DNA of 61,753 nucleotides from BJGV01 sp964013575 (GCA_964013575.1 CAXGWP010000008.1:1-61753); one strand, 5' to 3'; positions 24,106 through 34,102 are shown, counted from the first letter of the stretch. Numbers and translations are program-made. Notes: generated by a model from the letters alone, not told the origin.

Positions 24106-25512
24106 TTATTTTTGTATATTTGGGTTATGTTTTGAGTCAAACCAGGTAAGGTTTTTGTGTAGATTAACAACTTCTCCAATAATAATGAGGGTTGGAGGAG
24201 TAAGGTTTGATGAATGAGCTAGTTCTGGTAAGGTGCTCAATGAGCCAATTAATACACGCTGATTCTGAGTGGTTCCTTGTTGAACTATAGCAGCTGGTTT
24301 ACTTTCTGGTAGGCCGTTTGAGATAAGATTTTTGCACAGAACTGGTAATCCAAGTAGACCCATGTATATTACTATAGTTTGATTGGGTTTTACTAATGTT
24401 GGCCAATCAAGGTCTACATTGTCATTCTTCAAATGACCAGTTACAAAGATACAAGATTGAGCATAGTCACGGTGGGTAAGGGGAATTCCTGCATAAGCTG
24501 CTACCCCAGAGGCAGCTGTTATACCAGGGACTACCTGAAATGGAATACCGAAATTAGCTAGTGATTCAATTTCCTCTCCACCTCTTCCAAAAATAAAGGG
24601 GTCGCCTCCTTTTAACCTTAGAACTCGTTTATTTTCTTTAGCTAATCGCACAAGTAATTGATTAATAGATTCCTGTGACATAGAGTGATTTCTCTGTTTC
24701 TTTCCTGCATAGATGCGTTGCGCATCCCGACGTACCATATTTAGTATTTCTGCTGAGACCAGATGATCATAAATTACGACATCTGCTTGTTGCATTAGGC
24801 GCATAGCTCTAAATGTTAAAAGATCAGGGTTTCCTGGTCCCGCGCCTACTAAATATACTTCCCCAGTGGGCACCTCATCTATTTCATTACGTAGTGATTG
24901 TTTTAAATAATCTTGTGCAGCTTTATCTTTCCCAGAAAAAACCATTTCTGCAAAGCGCCCTTGTAATTCTTTTTCCCAAAATAACCGACGCTTTTCTGGG
25001 TGTGAGAAACGCTGCTTTACACGTTCACGAAAATTCTCAGCGTAGGTTGCTAGACGTCCATATGCTTCGGGGATAATGGTTTCTAGGTGAGCTCTCAATA
25101 GCCTTGCTAGTATAGGAGACTTTCCACTACTTGACACTGCAATTAAAACAGGAGAGCGGTTTAGTATGGAGGGAACAATAAAAGAACATAAGTCAAGATT
25201 ATCAACTACATTTACTGGGATTCCAAGTTTTTTAGCAGTTTCAGAAACTGTTTTATTAATTTTCAGATCATTTGTTGCGGCAATTACAAGTGATACATTC
25301 TTAATATGGCTTGAGATGAAAGGCTCAGCACGATGAACAAGAATCCCTTGATTTACTTTCTTAAGTAATTCTTTGTTAAGATCTGGGGCAATTACTGTAA
25401 TACGTGCTCCGGCATTTAATAATAAATTAATTTTACGAGCAGCAATCTCCCCCCCACCTACTACAAGACAGTTACGGTCTCTAATATTTATAAAAATAGG
25501 TAGAAAATCCAT
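24106..25512 (-). CDS. cysG: Siroheme synthase (trifunctional)
   Basis: The 468-residue protein joins two modules. The N-terminal module (about 1-205) is a precorrin-2 dehydrogenase/ferrochelatase with the NAD motif VVGGGEIAARK (17-27), catalytic D104 and the SSSGKSP loop near 127. The C-terminal module is a uroporphyrinogen-III methyltransferase starting at VYLVGAGPGNPDLLT (about 219) with RLKGGDPFIFGRGGEE. It makes siroheme, the cofactor of sulfite and nitrite reductases, from uroporphyrinogen III. It is 24 nt downstream of valS but probably unrelated to it in function. Confidence 0.96.
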   Translation of the reverse strand: MDFLPIFINIRDRNCLVVGGGEIAARKINLLLNAGARITVIAPDLNKELLKKVNQGILVHRAEPFISSHIKNVSLVIAATNDLKINKTVSETAKKLGIPVNVVDNLDLCSFIVPSILNRSPVLIAVSSSGKSPILARLLRAHLETIIPEAYGRLATYAENFRERVKQRFSHPEKRRLFWEKELQGRFAEMVFSGKDKAAQDYLKQSLRNEIDEVPTGEVYLVGAGPGNPDLLTFRAMRLMQQADVVIYDHLVSAEILNMVRRDAQRIYAGKKQRNHSMSQESINQLLVRLAKENKRVLRLKGGDPFIFGRGGEEIESLANFGIPFQVVPGITAASGVAAYAGIPLTHRDYAQSCIFVTGHLKNDNVDLDWPTLVKPNQTIVIYMGLLGLPVLCKNLISNGLPESKPAAIVQQGTTQNQRVLIGSLSTLPELAHSSNLTPPTLIIIGEVVNLHKNLTWFDSKHNPNIQK

Positions 25513-25536
25513 AAGATATTTTAATGTTTGTCTTAT

Positions 25537-28500
25537 TTAATTCAAATTCTGTAATAGTTTGGTTATTTTTTCTAATTTTGATTTAAAATCGGATAAACGG
25601 TTCTTTTCTTGGGTGACTATTTTTATTGGTGCACGTTTAATGAAGTTAGAGTTGGAAAGTTTTATCTCGGATTTTTTAATTTCCAATTTAATATTTGTTA
25701 TTTCTTTTGTAAGTCGTTCGCGCTCTTTATTTTTATCTATTTCTATTTTTAACATCAGTTTGAATTTACCTACAACGGCAACTGGTTCTCCTGTATTTGG
25801 AAGCTCGCCTTGAATTATTTCTACATTAGATAATTTAATGAGTGCTATTAAATAGGGTAAGAATGCAGTTAAGGTTTTTTGTTTTCCTGTTACTAATAGA
25901 GGAGCCCTTGTTGCCGGGGATATCTGCATCTCGCTACGTAAGGTACGACATGAGCTAACTATTTCTTTAAGCAGGTGGATTTTCTCCATGGAATCTTTAT
26001 CTATAAGTGATAGGTCAGCTTTAGGGTACGGCTGAAGCATAATACTTTTTTCATTATTTTTGCCAGTTAATAATGATACTTTCTGCCATAATTCCTCAGT
26101 GATAAAAGGAATAATAGGATGGGATAGTCGTAATATCATTTCTAGTACATTTATTAATGTGTTACGGGTTCCTCTTTGTACTGATTGATCATTTTCGTTT
26201 AATTGGACCTTTGCAAGTTCAAGATACCAGCCACAATATTCATCCCAAATAAATTCATATATTTCACGTGCTGCTAAATCAAAACGGTAATTATGAAATG
26301 ATTTTTCTACTATATTTTCTGCTTGTTGTAGACGTCCTATGATCCATTTATCTGCAACAGAAAAATTTAGTGGTAAATTTTTATCTAATCCTACATCTTT
26401 ACCTTTACAGTTCATTATTACATATCTAGTTGCATTCCATAACTTATTGCAAAAATTTCGGTAGCCCCCACAACGATTTAAATCAAATTTAATATCTCTG
26501 CCATGTGAAGCAAGGCTAGAAAAGGTGAAACGTAGTGCATCAGTTCCATATGCAGTTATACCTTGAGGATAGCTTTTCTTTGTTATTTCTTTAATAGAAC
26601 TTTCTTGATTAGGGTTCATAAGTCCAGTTGTGCGTTTGGCAATTAAATCTGGTAAGGTAATTCCATCTATAAGATCAAGTGGGTCTAGTACATTACCTTT
26701 AGATTTGCTCATTTTTTGGCCTTCTGAATCTCGAATTAGGCCAGTAACATATACTTCTTTAAATGGTATTTTTCCTGTGAAATGTAGTGACATCATTATC
26801 ATACGAGCTACCCAGAAAAAAATTATATCGAATCCAGTAACCAGTACTGATGTTGGTAGGAAAGCTTTAAGTTCAGTTGTTTTATCTGGCCATCCTAGCG
26901 TAGAAAATGGCCATAATGCGGATGAAAACCAAGTATCTAAAACATCTTCATCTTGAGTAAGAGTACGATTTCCTGCTTGTTTTTGGGCTTCTTCTAGATT
27001 GTGAGCCACATAAATATTGCCATCTGTATCATGCCAGGCTGGAATTCTATGTCCCCACCATAATTGTCGAGAAATGCACCAGTCTTGAATATTTTCTAGC
27101 CATTGATTGTAAACATGAGCCCAGTTTTCTGGAATAAATTTCACTTCTCCATTTGCTACTATATCGAGGCCTTTTTTGGCCATGCTCTGCATTGATACAT
27201 ACCATTGATCAGTAAGCATTGGTTCTATAATAGAGTTAGTGCGGTCACTACGTGGAACCATAAGTTTGTGCGGTTTAGTTTCCACTAGCAGTCCTAGTTT
27301 TTTTAGGTCGGCAATAACCTCTTCTCGAGCATTAAAACGATCAAGGCCTTGGTATTTAGGTGGTGCAAAATTATTAATTTTTGCATCTAGTGTGAGAATG
27401 CTTTGTGTAGATAGGCTGTGACGTTGGCCAATTTGATAATCATTAAAATCATGAGCAGGAGTGATTTTTACACAACCAGTTCCAAAATTTGGATCCACAT
27501 AGGTGTCCGCAATAATAGGTATATTCCGTTGGCATAGAGGTAGGCATACTAGGCCTCCAATTAGATGCTTGTATCGTTTATCATCTGGATGTACAGCTAC
27601 AGCCATATCGCCTAGCATTGTTTCCGGGCGGGTAGTGGCAACAACTAACCCATCAGTCTCATTTAATCCATTTTTGAATGGATATAAAATATGCCAAAGA
27701 AAACCATCTTCTTCATTGGATATCACTTCTAGATCTGAAACTGCTGTTTTTAATACAGGATCCCAGTTTACAAGCCTGCAACCGCGATATATTAATCCTT
27801 CTTTGTATAGACGTACAAATACTTCAGTAACAGCTCGTGATAATCCTTCATCCATCGTAAACCGTTCTCGTGACCAGTCACAAGAGGCACCTAGACGCTT
27901 CATTTGTTTAGTAATGGTAGAACCGGATTTTTCTTTCCATTGCCATACACGGTTAGTAAACTCTTTTCGTCCAAGTTTATGCCTGTCTATATTTTGGTTT
28001 TCTAATTGTCGTTCCACTACGATTTGCGTGGCTATTCCAGCATGATCAGTTCCAGGTTGCCATAGTGTGTTATAGCCAGACATTCGGTGATAACGTGTAA
28101 GCGTATCCATAATAGTATGCTGAAATGCATGGCCCATATGAAGAGTGCCTGTAATATTTGGTGGTGGTAGCATTATGCAGTACGCATTATCAATTTTATT
28201 ATTTATTTCCAATAAATTAGGTTTGAAGTAACCGGCAGACTGCCAGATTTGGTACCATCGTTCTTCTATAGGTTGCGGTTCAAAATTTTTAGGTAGATTC
28301 ATTGAACTTGGTGACTCTGTAGAGTCTTGTATTTCATTGGAAGATTTAGGAATTTTATTTTTATCATTATTGTGTATATTTGTATTTTGTGAATGATGGC
28401 TTAATGTATTAGAACATGAGCTCTGGATTGTAGGTTCTAAGGTTACTTTCCTTTCTTTAAATATGGAGTGTGATTCATCTTTTGTTATTAAAAGAGAAGA

Positions 28501-28659
28501 CTGGCTAGATAAGGTTTTAGAGGAGAAAAATATTTTTTCAGTAAGTGTAGGGATTTCACCAATAATTTTAGATTTCTTTTTATTCTTATTTGATAGCTTA
28601 TTTTTATTCAATTTTTTATTTTTATCAGATTTTGATAAAAATTTATTTTTTCTTTTCAT
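25537..28659 (-). CDS. valS: Valyl-tRNA synthetase with an unusual N-terminal extension
   Basis: The 1040-residue class I synthetase has HMGH at 174-177 (PPNITGTLHMGH) and KMSKS at 649-653. It also has an editing CP1 domain between them, an anticodon-binding domain and the C-terminal coiled-coil arm (about 975-1040). The family core begins only at about M120 (MNLPKNFEPQPIEERW). The first 119 residues are Lys/Asn- then Ser-rich and low in complexity. A start at M120 (28302) is possible, but the extension is free of stops over 119 codons in AT-rich DNA. No strong ribosome site is seen at either. It follows pepA and holC, a conserved order. Confidence 0.94.
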   Translation of the reverse strand: MKRKNKFLSKSDKNKKLNKNKLSNKNKKKSKIIGEIPTLTEKIFFSSKTLSSQSSLLITKDESHSIFKERKVTLEPTIQSSCSNTLSHHSQNTNIHNNDKNKIPKSSNEIQDSTESPSSMNLPKNFEPQPIEERWYQIWQSAGYFKPNLLEINNKIDNAYCIMLPPPNITGTLHMGHAFQHTIMDTLTRYHRMSGYNTLWQPGTDHAGIATQIVVERQLENQNIDRHKLGRKEFTNRVWQWKEKSGSTITKQMKRLGASCDWSRERFTMDEGLSRAVTEVFVRLYKEGLIYRGCRLVNWDPVLKTAVSDLEVISNEEDGFLWHILYPFKNGLNETDGLVVATTRPETMLGDMAVAVHPDDKRYKHLIGGLVCLPLCQRNIPIIADTYVDPNFGTGCVKITPAHDFNDYQIGQRHSLSTQSILTLDAKINNFAPPKYQGLDRFNAREEVIADLKKLGLLVETKPHKLMVPRSDRTNSIIEPMLTDQWYVSMQSMAKKGLDIVANGEVKFIPENWAHVYNQWLENIQDWCISRQLWWGHRIPAWHDTDGNIYVAHNLEEAQKQAGNRTLTQDEDVLDTWFSSALWPFSTLGWPDKTTELKAFLPTSVLVTGFDIIFFWVARMIMMSLHFTGKIPFKEVYVTGLIRDSEGQKMSKSKGNVLDPLDLIDGITLPDLIAKRTTGLMNPNQESSIKEITKKSYPQGITAYGTDALRFTFSSLASHGRDIKFDLNRCGGYRNFCNKLWNATRYVIMNCKGKDVGLDKNLPLNFSVADKWIIGRLQQAENIVEKSFHNYRFDLAAREIYEFIWDEYCGWYLELAKVQLNENDQSVQRGTRNTLINVLEMILRLSHPIIPFITEELWQKVSLLTGKNNEKSIMLQPYPKADLSLIDKDSMEKIHLLKEIVSSCRTLRSEMQISPATRAPLLVTGKQKTLTAFLPYLIALIKLSNVEIIQGELPNTGEPVAVVGKFKLMLKIEIDKNKERERLTKEITNIKLEIKKSEIKLSNSNFIKRAPIKIVTQEKNRLSDFKSKLEKITKLLQNLN

Positions 28660-28705
28660 AGGGAAGGTGGTAAATAGTAATTGACAGTTTAATTTTTAAA
28701 TTTAT

Positions 28706-29128
28706 CTAGGCGCCCTGAAGCTTATGATGGCGGATTTCATATCCTCTGTCTTTATAGAAACGATACCTTATTCTTGCTGCTTCAGTATCCTCAATTGTTG
28801 TTTCAGAAATTTCAATTAATCTAAGAAATCGGCTAAAGAAAGGAGGGTGCTGATTATGTAAATTAATTAAAATATTATCATGTGGTAGCTTCTCTTCGCT
28901 TTGGCTAATCGTTACCGGAGTTTCAAGCGCAAATTTATCTTTTACATGGCAATGTGGAATAAATTCAGTAGAAGAGAAAGTCCAAAGTAATTTATCAATT
29001 TCAGCTGCAATTTTAATATCAGGAATATAAATTACTACTTTTAGATTCTGCTGTATAATTTTAACACTCAAACGACAGGCAGTATGTAGTTTATCATTGG
29101 AGCCAGAATAAAAATCGATTAGGGTCAT
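28706..29128 (-). CDS. holC: DNA polymerase III chi subunit
   Basis: The 140-residue protein has the HolC pattern: an N-terminal FYSGSNDKLHTACRLSVKI, a central VVIYIPDIKIAAEIDKLLWTF, HCH near residue 60, and a C-terminal segment ending YEIRHHKL. Chi links the clamp loader (through psi) to SSB during replication. Its start overlaps the pepA stop by 4 nt, and valS follows 46 nt later, so pepA-holC-valS is an operon of the usual type. Confidence 0.92.
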   Translation of the reverse strand: MTLIDFYSGSNDKLHTACRLSVKIIQQNLKVVIYIPDIKIAAEIDKLLWTFSSTEFIPHCHVKDKFALETPVTISQSEEKLPHDNILINLHNQHPPFFSRFLRLIEISETTIEDTEAARIRYRFYKDRGYEIRHHKLQGA

Positions 29129-30636
29129 ACTTTCTTTCTAGAAACCTTTTTAGTTGCACGTGTTATTAAGAATTGCGTAAGTAAAGGTACAGGCCTACCA
29201 GTTGCTCCTTTATTTGTCCCAGAATTCCAGGCAGTACCAGCAATATCTAAGTGTGCCCAGCGATATTTCTTTGTAAAACGAGAAAGAAAGCATGAGGCTG
29301 TAATAGTTCCTGCATCACGTCCACCTATATTTGCCATGTCAGCGAAATTACTTCTTAATTGTTTGTCATAATCGCTCCATAGTGGTAAGTGCCAAGCTCT
29401 GTCAGCTGCATCTTCAGATGCATTTAATAATTCACTTGCTAGTTTATCGTCATTACTGAGTAATCCTGTTGCTACGCGGCCTAATGCAACCACACAAGCT
29501 CCAGTCAGAGTGGCTATATCTACTACTATTTCCGGGTTATAGCGTTCAGCATAGGTTAATGCATCGCATAGTATAAGCCTTCCTTCTGCATCAGTATTAA
29601 GTATTTCAATTGTTTGACCAGACATACTAGTAACAATATCACCAGGCTTTGTAGCTTTTCCACCAGGCATGTTCTCAGTTGTAGGGATAATACCAACAAC
29701 ATTTATTGGGAGTTTCAGTTTAGCAATTGCAGTAATAGTTCCAAATACACTAGCTGCTCCACACATATCATATTTCATCTCATCCATATTTGCTGCAGGC
29801 TTTAAGGAAATACCACCAGTGTCAAATGTTACTCCTTTACCAACAAGAATGAATGGACGTTCTTTTTTATTTTGCCCCCAATATTCAAGGGTAATAAGTT
29901 TTGCAGGTTCATTACTGCCTTTTGCTACTGATAGAAGAGAGCCCATGCCAAGCTTCTGCATATTTTTCTCTGTTAATACAGTAGCTTTAAGTTTATATTT
30001 TTTAGCCATTTTTATAGCTAATTCTGCAAGATATGTTGGAGTACATATATTTGCAGGAAGATTTCCTAAATCTTTTGCTATATTCATACCATGTGCTGTA
30101 GCAAGACCACATTCTAGAGCTGTTCTGCTAGTATCAGTATTTTTGTATTTTATTGTGTTTAGGGTTATTTTTTGGAGTTTTTTCCTGCCATTATTATGTT
30201 TGCTTTTAAGATGACCAGATTGATAAATACTCTCTTCTGCCAAAATTACTGTTTGTGAAATTTTCCAAGGGATAGTACGTTTCTTTACATAGAGTTCTAA
30301 TAAATAAATTGATGCATTCGATGCACCAGTATCATGTAGCTTATTGAAGGTTGAGCGTATAATATTTCTATACTCTCTATCACTAATCTCATTTCTTTTA
30401 CCAAGCCCAACTAGTAGTATCCTATTACTTGTGGAGTTAGGGACGTTGTATAGTAGTAGAGTAGATTCTATCTTCCCATCCATATCTCCATTTTTTAAAA
30501 TACTGCTAATATATCCATTGGAATTCTTATCTAATATTTTTGCAGCATCGCTTAGTATTCTGGTTTCAAATATACCAACTACTGTACAAGCACAGTGCTG
30601 CTTTGCTGGATTCCCATTTTTTATGCTAAATTTCAC
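29125..30636 (-). CDS. pepA: Cytosol (leucyl) aminopeptidase
   Basis: The 503-residue M17 peptidase shows the metal-binding catalytic core: GKGVTFDTGGISLKP and the signature NTDAEGRLILCDAL, with D349 and E351 as metal ligands. The N-terminal domain (1 to about 170) is more divergent, as is typical. It removes N-terminal residues from peptides using two metal ions; E. coli PepA also binds DNA in Xer recombination. Here xerD is close by on the opposite strand, which is probably coincidental. It heads the pepA-holC-valS operon. Confidence 0.95.
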   Translation of the reverse strand: MKFSIKNGNPAKQHCACTVVGIFETRILSDAAKILDKNSNGYISSILKNGDMDGKIESTLLLYNVPNSTSNRILLVGLGKRNEISDREYRNIIRSTFNKLHDTGASNASIYLLELYVKKRTIPWKISQTVILAEESIYQSGHLKSKHNNGRKKLQKITLNTIKYKNTDTSRTALECGLATAHGMNIAKDLGNLPANICTPTYLAELAIKMAKKYKLKATVLTEKNMQKLGMGSLLSVAKGSNEPAKLITLEYWGQNKKERPFILVGKGVTFDTGGISLKPAANMDEMKYDMCGAASVFGTITAIAKLKLPINVVGIIPTTENMPGGKATKPGDIVTSMSGQTIEILNTDAEGRLILCDALTYAERYNPEIVVDIATLTGACVVALGRVATGLLSNDDKLASELLNASEDAADRAWHLPLWSDYDKQLRSNFADMANIGGRDAGTITASCFLSRFTKKYRWAHLDIAGTAWNSGTNKGATGRPVPLLTQFLITRATKKVSRKKV

Positions 30637-30755
30637 ATTTCGCTCCTATAATTTATATTTCTATAGTATTTCTTTATAAGCTTAATATTTTCTAATTATC
30701 GCCGAGCTATCTGTATAAAGTCAAAATTCATGAATATTAGAGCTATATTTTAGTT

Positions 30756-31259
30756 ATGGATAAAATACACAATATTTTAGAGCCCAAGTCTCTTGATAAT
30801 TATCAGGCTAGATTAGTAACTCCATTCGCAGTATTAGGTATTCGGACGAGTAATGATTTATTGACAGATATTGTTTATTTACCTCTTGACACGCCTAAAT
30901 TAGAATCTCAAAATAAATTAGCTAAAGAAGTTTGTATGCAATTACAAGAATATTTAGTGAATTCTAATTTTGTATTTGACTTGCCATTAAAAATTAATGG
31001 GACTAATCATCAGCTTCGAGTATGGCAGGCTATTAGAATAATACCAAGTGGGAGTACAAGTAGTTATGCCGATATAGCTTCAAAATTGTGTTCTGCACCT
31101 CGTGCTGTAGGGCAGGCATGTGGAGCTAACCGACTTCCAATAGTCATACCTTGCCATCGTGTTATCTCAAAAAATGGTGAAATTGGTGGTTTTATGAATG
31201 CTCGAGATGGCTTTCCATTAGATATCAAAAGGTGGTTATTACATCATGAAGATATTTGA
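30756..31259 (+). CDS. ogt: Methylated-DNA-protein cysteine methyltransferase
   Basis: The 167-residue protein has the acceptor motif PCHRV with reactive C133, the preceding RAVGQACGANRLPIVI helix, and SSYADIA of the winged-helix DNA-binding domain. The N-terminal half (1-75) is poorly conserved, as usual. It transfers alkyl groups from O6-alkylguanine to itself, inactivating itself in the process. Its last 14 nt overlap xerD, and xth follows xerD, giving a small DNA-metabolism cluster. It is divergent from pepA. Confidence 0.92.
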   Translation: MDKIHNILEPKSLDNYQARLVTPFAVLGIRTSNDLLTDIVYLPLDTPKLESQNKLAKEVCMQLQEYLVNSNFVFDLPLKINGTNHQLRVWQAIRIIPSGSTSSYADIASKLCSAPRAVGQACGANRLPIVIPCHRVISKNGEIGGFMNARDGFPLDIKRWLLHHEDI

Positions 31260-32151
31260 AACTAACATAGAATTGCTTGATGACTTTTCTGATGCTTTAT
31301 GGCTTGAAGATGGGTTGTCAAGAAACACATTAGATAGTTATTGTAATGACTTGCGACAATTTGGTTCATGGCTGGAAGAGTCTAGTAATATAAATTTAAT
31401 AGATGCAAGGAATGTAGACTTATTAGATTTTCTTGCGTACAAGGTTTCAATTAAAGCTAAAGCAAATACTACTAGTCGTTTATTATCTAGCTTGAAGAGA
31501 TTTTATAGGTTTTTATTGCGTCAAGGAAAAATACAAGCTGATCCGACTTTAAATATTTGTGCTCCAAAGATTCCGCGTAATCTTCCTAAAGATCTTACTG
31601 AGGAGGACGTAGAATTACTGCTTAATACCCCTGATACTGACCAGATAATAGGATTACGTGATCGAACAATGCTTGAGGTTTTATATGCTAGTGGATTAAG
31701 AGTTTCAGAGCTTGTTAATTTGAAGATTGCGCAAGTAAGCTTAGATACTGGGGTGATAAGGGTAATGGGAAAAGGAGGAAAAGAGCGCTTGGCACCACTT
31801 GGAGAGAATGCATTAAATTGGATAAATCGGTATATGGTAGAAGCTCGCCTAAAGCTTCTAAGGGAGAAATTCTCTGAATCTCTATTTGTTACAATTCGAG
31901 GGTTTGCTATGACACGCCAGGCTTTCTGGCATCTTATTAAGCGTCATGCAATTCGGGCGGGTATTAATAAACCTTTGTCACCACATACGCTGCGTCATGC
32001 CTTCGCTACTCATCTATTAAATCATGGTGCTGATCTCCGTGTTGTACAGATATTACTAGGACATTCAGATATTTCTACCACCCAAATTTATACACATGTT
32101 GCTAGTGCACGACTTAAAAAATTGCATGCTAAGCATCATCCAAGAGGCTAA
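31246..32151 (+). CDS. xerD: Tyrosine recombinase XerD
   Basis: The 301-residue protein has an N-terminal SAM-like domain (about 10-95) and a C-terminal catalytic domain. The residues are complete: R152 (GLRVSEL), K176, H247 and R250 (HTLRHAFATHLL), H273 (LGHSDISTTQ) and nucleophile Y282 (IYTHV). With XerC it resolves chromosome dimers at dif under FtsK control. It looks like the chromosomal XerD and not a phage integrase, given its length, its full conservation and its position after ogt. No dif site was recognised in the window. Confidence 0.92.
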   Translation: MKIFETNIELLDDFSDALWLEDGLSRNTLDSYCNDLRQFGSWLEESSNINLIDARNVDLLDFLAYKVSIKAKANTTSRLLSSLKRFYRFLLRQGKIQADPTLNICAPKIPRNLPKDLTEEDVELLLNTPDTDQIIGLRDRTMLEVLYASGLRVSELVNLKIAQVSLDTGVIRVMGKGGKERLAPLGENALNWINRYMVEARLKLLREKFSESLFVTIRGFAMTRQAFWHLIKRHAIRAGINKPLSPHTLRHAFATHLLNHGADLRVVQILLGHSDISTTQIYTHVASARLKKLHAKHHPRG

Positions 32152-32234
32152 TTATTTTCTATATTTTTAATTTCCATATTATCTTTCATCAGATTATACT
32201 TTTAATATAAATTATATATTTTGAAGATTTTATT

Positions 32235-33002
32235 ATGAAAGTTGCTACGTGGAATGTAAATTCCTTAAAAATTCGCTTGCCACAGGTTTTTAATTGGTTA
32301 TCTACTAATCAGCCCGATGTATTGTGTTTACAAGAAACTAAGATGCAAGATGAAAATTTCCCTGTAGATGAAATTTTAGATGTAGGTTATCGACCTATTT
32401 ATTCTGGTCAAAAAGCATATAATGGGGTGGCTTTACTTGGTAAAGAAATGGGTAAAGATTTAGTGGTTGCAATACCTAATTTTCCAGACCCTCAAAAAAG
32501 GGTATTATGTGCAACTTATGCAGGAATACGTATTATATGCATTTATGTTCCAAATGGTCAGAGTATTGAATCAGATAAATTCCAATATAAATTAAACTGG
32601 TTAACTGCATTAAATAATTGGTTGCAGGCTGAGTTAATTAAATATCCTAAATTAATTTTATTGGGTGATTTTAATATTGCCCCACAAGATTCTGATGTTC
32701 ATGACCCAGAATTATGGAAAGGAAAAGTGTTATGTAGTACTCCTGAGCGAAAAGCATTTAAAGATTTACTTGAATTGGGATTGGTTGATAGCTTTCATTT
32801 ATTTGATCATTCTGATAAATATTATACTTGGTGGGATTATAGAATGATGGCCTTCCGTCGTAATAAGGGGATGAGAATTGACCATATTTTATTAAGTAAT
32901 AAACTGTCTGATAATTGTAATAATTTCATTATTGATAAAGAACCACGTAAACATGAGAGGCCTTCTGATCATGCTCCTGTAATGGTTGATTTTTCCATAT
33001 AG
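32235..33002 (+). CDS. xth: Exodeoxyribonuclease III
   Basis: The 255-residue endonuclease/exonuclease/phosphatase-fold protein shows TWNVNSLKIRL at the start, metal ligand E34 (LCLQETKMQD), LLGDFNIAP with the catalytic Asp/Asn, and SDHAPV near the end. It is an AP endonuclease and 3' repair exonuclease in base excision repair. It follows xerD by 83 nt on the same strand and is convergent with mltG. The combination ogt-xerD-xth groups DNA maintenance functions. Confidence 0.95.
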   Translation: MKVATWNVNSLKIRLPQVFNWLSTNQPDVLCLQETKMQDENFPVDEILDVGYRPIYSGQKAYNGVALLGKEMGKDLVVAIPNFPDPQKRVLCATYAGIRIICIYVPNGQSIESDKFQYKLNWLTALNNWLQAELIKYPKLILLGDFNIAPQDSDVHDPELWKGKVLCSTPERKAFKDLLELGLVDSFHLFDHSDKYYTWWDYRMMAFRRNKGMRIDHILLSNKLSDNCNNFIIDKEPRKHERPSDHAPVMVDFSI

Positions 33003-33083
33003 AAATTAGCAGTTTTAGTAGATGCAAGCTAACTAGATTTATTGTTTTTCTTTCATGAAGTTTCTATTTCTACTAAATAAATT

Positions 33084-34085
33084 TTATTTCTTTTTTCTTT
33101 GATATTTGGCTACAGCACGATTGTGTTCTATTAGTGTATTGGAAAAATGAGATTCCCCGTTTCCTTTAGCAACAAAATATAAGGCACTAGTTTTTTCTGG
33201 GTTTAATGCTGCTTTTATTGAGGATAGTCCAGGCATAGAAATAGGTGTGGGTGGTAAGCCAAGACGAGTATATGTATTGTATTGATGATCTTTCTTCAAG
33301 TCTTTTTTACGTAAATTCCCATCAAATTTTTCACCTATACCATAAATGACAGTAGGATCAGTTTGTAACAGCATACCTGATCGTAGCCTATTGATAAGAA
33401 CACCAGATATCTTATTTCGGTCAGTATCTTTAGCAGTTTCTTTCTCAATTATAGAGGCCAGAATTAATGCCTGATATGGGGTATCAAAAGGTAAATCTTT
33501 ATTTGCATTAGCCCATTCCATTGCTAATTTATTTTGCATGATATCATACGCTTTTTTTAATATTGTTATATCACTACTTCCTTCAGCAACATAATAAGTA
33601 TCAGGAAAAAATAGTCCCTCTGCAGTAGTCTCATTTGCGCCAATTAGCTTTAGAATATCTTGATCACTTAGTTTCAGAGTATCATGTTGAATACCATTGT
33701 GAGCATTTAGTTTTTTTCTGAATTGGCGGAATGTCCAGCCTTCAATAAATCTTATTTTAATTTGTTTAGCGTTAACATCTCCTGTTGTAATTATCTTCAG
33801 TAATTCAATAGGAGAAATACTTTTGGATAGAGTATAATTTCCTGCTTTAAGCGAAGAGTCATAATCCATTACGCGTGAAAGTAAAATAAAGGACCATGTG
33901 TTTGGTAAAATATTGATTTCAGTTAGCTGCTTTCCAACATTTGTTAGATTGCTTCCAGGCTTGATGGAAAATTCGTATGGTATTTTCGGTAGTTGTATAG
34001 GTATGCTGACATAGATGTAAAAACATCCGGAGAGCAGGATGAATACAATAGATATAAGAAGAAAAAGTCGCTTTAGCGTACGCAT
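33084..34085 (-). CDS. mltG: Endolytic peptidoglycan transglycosylase MltG
   Basis: The protein is 333 residues from the ATG at 34085. A TTG three codons upstream (34094) is also open, and neither has a clear ribosome site. One N-terminal membrane helix (about 8-30) is followed by the YceG domain, with the catalytic Glu in LASIIEKETA and LPPTPISMPG near the C terminus. It cuts nascent glycan strands and so sets glycan length. It follows fabF by 17 nt. The tmk and holB genes that often come next are absent; xth is convergent instead. Confidence 0.94.
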   Translation of the reverse strand: MRTLKRLFLLISIVFILLSGCFYIYVSIPIQLPKIPYEFSIKPGSNLTNVGKQLTEINILPNTWSFILLSRVMDYDSSLKAGNYTLSKSISPIELLKIITTGDVNAKQIKIRFIEGWTFRQFRKKLNAHNGIQHDTLKLSDQDILKLIGANETTAEGLFFPDTYYVAEGSSDITILKKAYDIMQNKLAMEWANANKDLPFDTPYQALILASIIEKETAKDTDRNKISGVLINRLRSGMLLQTDPTVIYGIGEKFDGNLRKKDLKKDHQYNTYTRLGLPPTPISMPGLSSIKAALNPEKTSALYFVAKGNGESHFSNTLIEHNRAVAKYQRKKK

Positions 34086-34102
34086 TTGAAGCAAGGAAAG
34101 AA

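Noticed and set aside
27503..28045. 180-codon + strand frame
   Set aside because: It lies fully antisense to valS, has no family features or ribosome site, and reads as the shadow of ValRS codons.
29669..30214. 181-codon + strand frame
   Set aside because: Antisense to pepA, which has complete catalytic motifs; the frame resembles no known family.
31246..32151. Tyrosine recombinase as sign of an integrated element
   Set aside because: Length, full catalytic set and coupling to ogt fit chromosomal XerD; there are no att repeats, phage genes or tRNA beside it.
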